Source: Flavobacteriales bacterium (GTDB lineage: Bacteria > Bacteroidota > Bacteroidia > Flavobacteriales > Flavobacteriaceae). From it: a stretch of 64,000 nucleotides of DNA. Shown piece by piece: positions 62,852 to 64,000 of the stretch (its first letter is position 1; every line of letters begins with the position of its first letter). Under the pieces are notes generated by a model. The model saw only the letters and a program-made list of their open reading frames with translations. It ran no database searches and was not told where the DNA came from. A program made the translations under genes and the position numbers. Where the stretch lies: assembly GCA_020635875.1 (NCBI GenBank), contig JACJYY010000007.1:62001-126000 (forward strand), given 5' to 3'.

Positions 62852-63877
62852 TTATATGGCATAATCTTCAAAACAAGAATAATTTGCCGTTTCTACTGTA
62901 TAAAAGTCCTGAACTACGTTTCCTGACCCAAAGCTTTCTTTCCAATACGAAAGTCCCGTATTTAATTTTCGACCGTTTTGTTCATTGGAACAACCAAATT
63001 CAAAGTACTTTTTGTTAGGGAAAATATTAACCATCAAATGATGTACTAAAAAATCCAAATTTCCTACATCACTTAAACCGTTTTTAGCCGAAATATACTG
63101 CACATGTACCACATTATCTGAGACAAACACAGTTGTTCCCCCTACCAATTCATCAAAATGATACACGTTAAATTGCCTGATATTCATCGGAAAATGAGAT
63201 TTTAATTCTTCCATCTCAGCCACAGTATGAACCGGGTTTTTGTCGTATTTATTTTTGAGGTTCGGTATTAATATTTCGTTCCAAAAGGAATCAAAAGACA
63301 TCTTCTCTTGTACTCTCAAATGATTTTGCACGCCTTTTTTGATACCTCTTTTTCTTCTCTCGGATATGGTATATCTTTTGGATAAATCCAAAACAGCCAA
63401 AACATCACGTCTAACCAACTGGGCTTGTGATAAAAACAACGCGTAGGCAAACTCTTCTGAAGGATAGGTATTATAGATGTTAGGCATCATTTTCACATCC
63501 AAAGTCCTATACCCCATTTCATTATAGTGTTTTAAAATCAACCTGAATATCTCAATAACATCCATTAATTTGATTTTATTATATACTAACCCTCCAAAGG
63601 TTAACCCTGAATGAGAATACACTTGCTCTCCTACGCAATTGGCAGGAAAAACCGCATACCAATTATCACTGTCCTTTTCTCTAATGACCAATGAGCAATC
63701 CTGATACCGATCTTTATGATACTCCATAAAGTCCCGATGGAACAAAAAATTTCCATTTTTGGCCATCGTAACAAATTGATTCCAATGAATCCGATCCTCT
63801 TCAGAATAGGGTTTTACTTGATAGTTTTTCAATTTTTGACTTTTTGTGAAAGTACTAAAATACAGTTCTAAAAGCAA
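62852..63877 (-). CDS. FemAB/GNAT-fold transferase of the glycan cluster
   Basis: 341 aa. The fold resembles FemAB-like proteins: two acetyltransferase-like halves, with VRRDVLAVLDLSKRY, RRKRGIKKGVQNHLRV, then VGGTTVFVSDNVVHVQYISA and LDFLVHHLMVNIF. Known relatives add amino acids or acyl groups to wall precursors or sugars. In a glycan cluster it probably decorates a sugar amine, perhaps the amino sugar made via FdtA. ATG at 63877 is used, but a TTG at 63832 (start LKNYQVKPYSEE) fits the family opening equally well. A terminator of the next gene lies just upstream. Confidence 0.7.
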   Translation of the reverse strand: MLLELYFSTFTKSQKLKNYQVKPYSEEDRIHWNQFVTMAKNGNFLFHRDFMEYHKDRYQDCSLVIREKDSDNWYAVFPANCVGEQVYSHSGLTFGGLVYNKIKLMDVIEIFRLILKHYNEMGYRTLDVKMMPNIYNTYPSEEFAYALFLSQAQLVRRDVLAVLDLSKRYTISERRKRGIKKGVQNHLRVQEKMSFDSFWNEILIPNLKNKYDKNPVHTVAEMEELKSHFPMNIRQFNVYHFDELVGGTTVFVSDNVVHVQYISAKNGLSDVGNLDFLVHHLMVNIFPNKKYFEFGCSNEQNGRKLNTGLSYWKESFGSGNVVQDFYTVETANYSCFEDYAI

Positions 63878-63915
63878 AAATAGCTCTTATCCATTTGGAT
63901 AAGAGCTATTTTTTA
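63876..63915 (-). terminator. Terminator of the gene at the right edge
   Basis: AAATAGCTCTTATCC, loop ATTT, GGATAAGAGCTATTT, a 15-bp perfect stem with T-runs on both strands. It lies between the right-edge gene and the FemAB-like gene and overlaps the latter's annotated start by 2 bp. Confidence 0.8.
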
Positions 63916-63932
63916 ATTTTATTTTGTTGATC

Positions 63933-64000
63933 TTACAATTCCAGCCCTTTTGCAGGATTGTTATCTAATAACAACTCTACCGGATTTTCTAATGCTTCCT
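63933..64000 (-). CDS. 3' end of an unidentified gene
   Basis: Only the last 22 codons are in the window, ending VELLLDNNPAKGLEL before TAA at 63933-63935. It is followed by a terminator. Too short to identify. Confidence 0.55.
   Translation of the reverse strand, partial: EALENPVELLLDNNPAKGLEL

Overview
The window is about 64 kb of AT-rich chromosome from a member of the Bacteroidota, most likely the family Flavobacteriaceae. Four things point there. Promoters match the Bacteroidota consensus TTG-N17-20-TAnnTTTG, for example at 956-985, 18497-18526, 24073-24102 and 50288-50316. An ActA-type cytochrome subunit of alternative complex III sits at the left edge. DNA polymerase III alpha carries an N-terminal proofreading exonuclease, and a secreted amylase ends in a type IX secretion sorting tail. 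No species call is possible from the sequence alone.

Layout: 1-3517 is housekeeping (actA fragment, SPOR protein, trpS, recA). 3600-15150 is an accessory region between recA and polA. It holds an orphan antitoxin beside a gutted ParE-like toxin, a secreted protein of six 18-residue repeats, and a tight eight-gene minus-strand operon (12064 down to 4857). It also holds a UPF0175/DUF3368 toxin-antitoxin pair, a DUF6934 protein with a 52-aa partner, and a truncated ATP-grasp gene. The stretch 12548-15118 is flanked by two direct copies (about 92% identical by eye) of the junction between that ATP-grasp fragment and the 3' end of polA, which marks a past insertion or recombination event. 15150-35732 is core: polA, a phosphoesterase, a redox-dead thioredoxin-like protein, a polysaccharide deacetylase, a large DUF2723 membrane protein, tRNA-Gln, rimP-nusA-infB, membrane and soluble pyrophosphatases, an acyl-CoA dehydrogenase, trmN6-rimM-rpsP and a lipoprotein. 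35821-43608 carries dnaE, trxA and the amylase. 43651-50268 is a tetR-tolC-mfp-RND efflux operon whose tolC is broken by at least two frameshifts. 50410-57052 has a polyprenyl synthase, an outer-membrane barrel with a TPR protein, and an FtsE-like ATPase. 57052-63877 is a surface-glycan cluster (four glycosyltransferases, FdtA-like isomerase, Wzx-like flippase, FemAB-like transferase).

The best candidate for an undescribed system is the eight-gene operon. It encodes two nuclease-like proteins, an 829-aa protein joining DnaJ-type zinc repeats, TerB-like segments, one membrane span and an SH3-like domain, a 39-aa peptide gene, a TerB-like/zinc-ribbon/membrane protein, an SPFH protein with a C-terminal GYF_2 domain, a separate GYF_2 protein and a four-helix membrane protein. 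The shared TerB-like and GYF_2 modules, spacings of at most 34 bp and one ATGA overlap suggest one membrane-tethered assembly. By analogy with TerB-linked stress and defence clusters it may sense damage or phage and act through the nuclease-like subunits. That function is inference.
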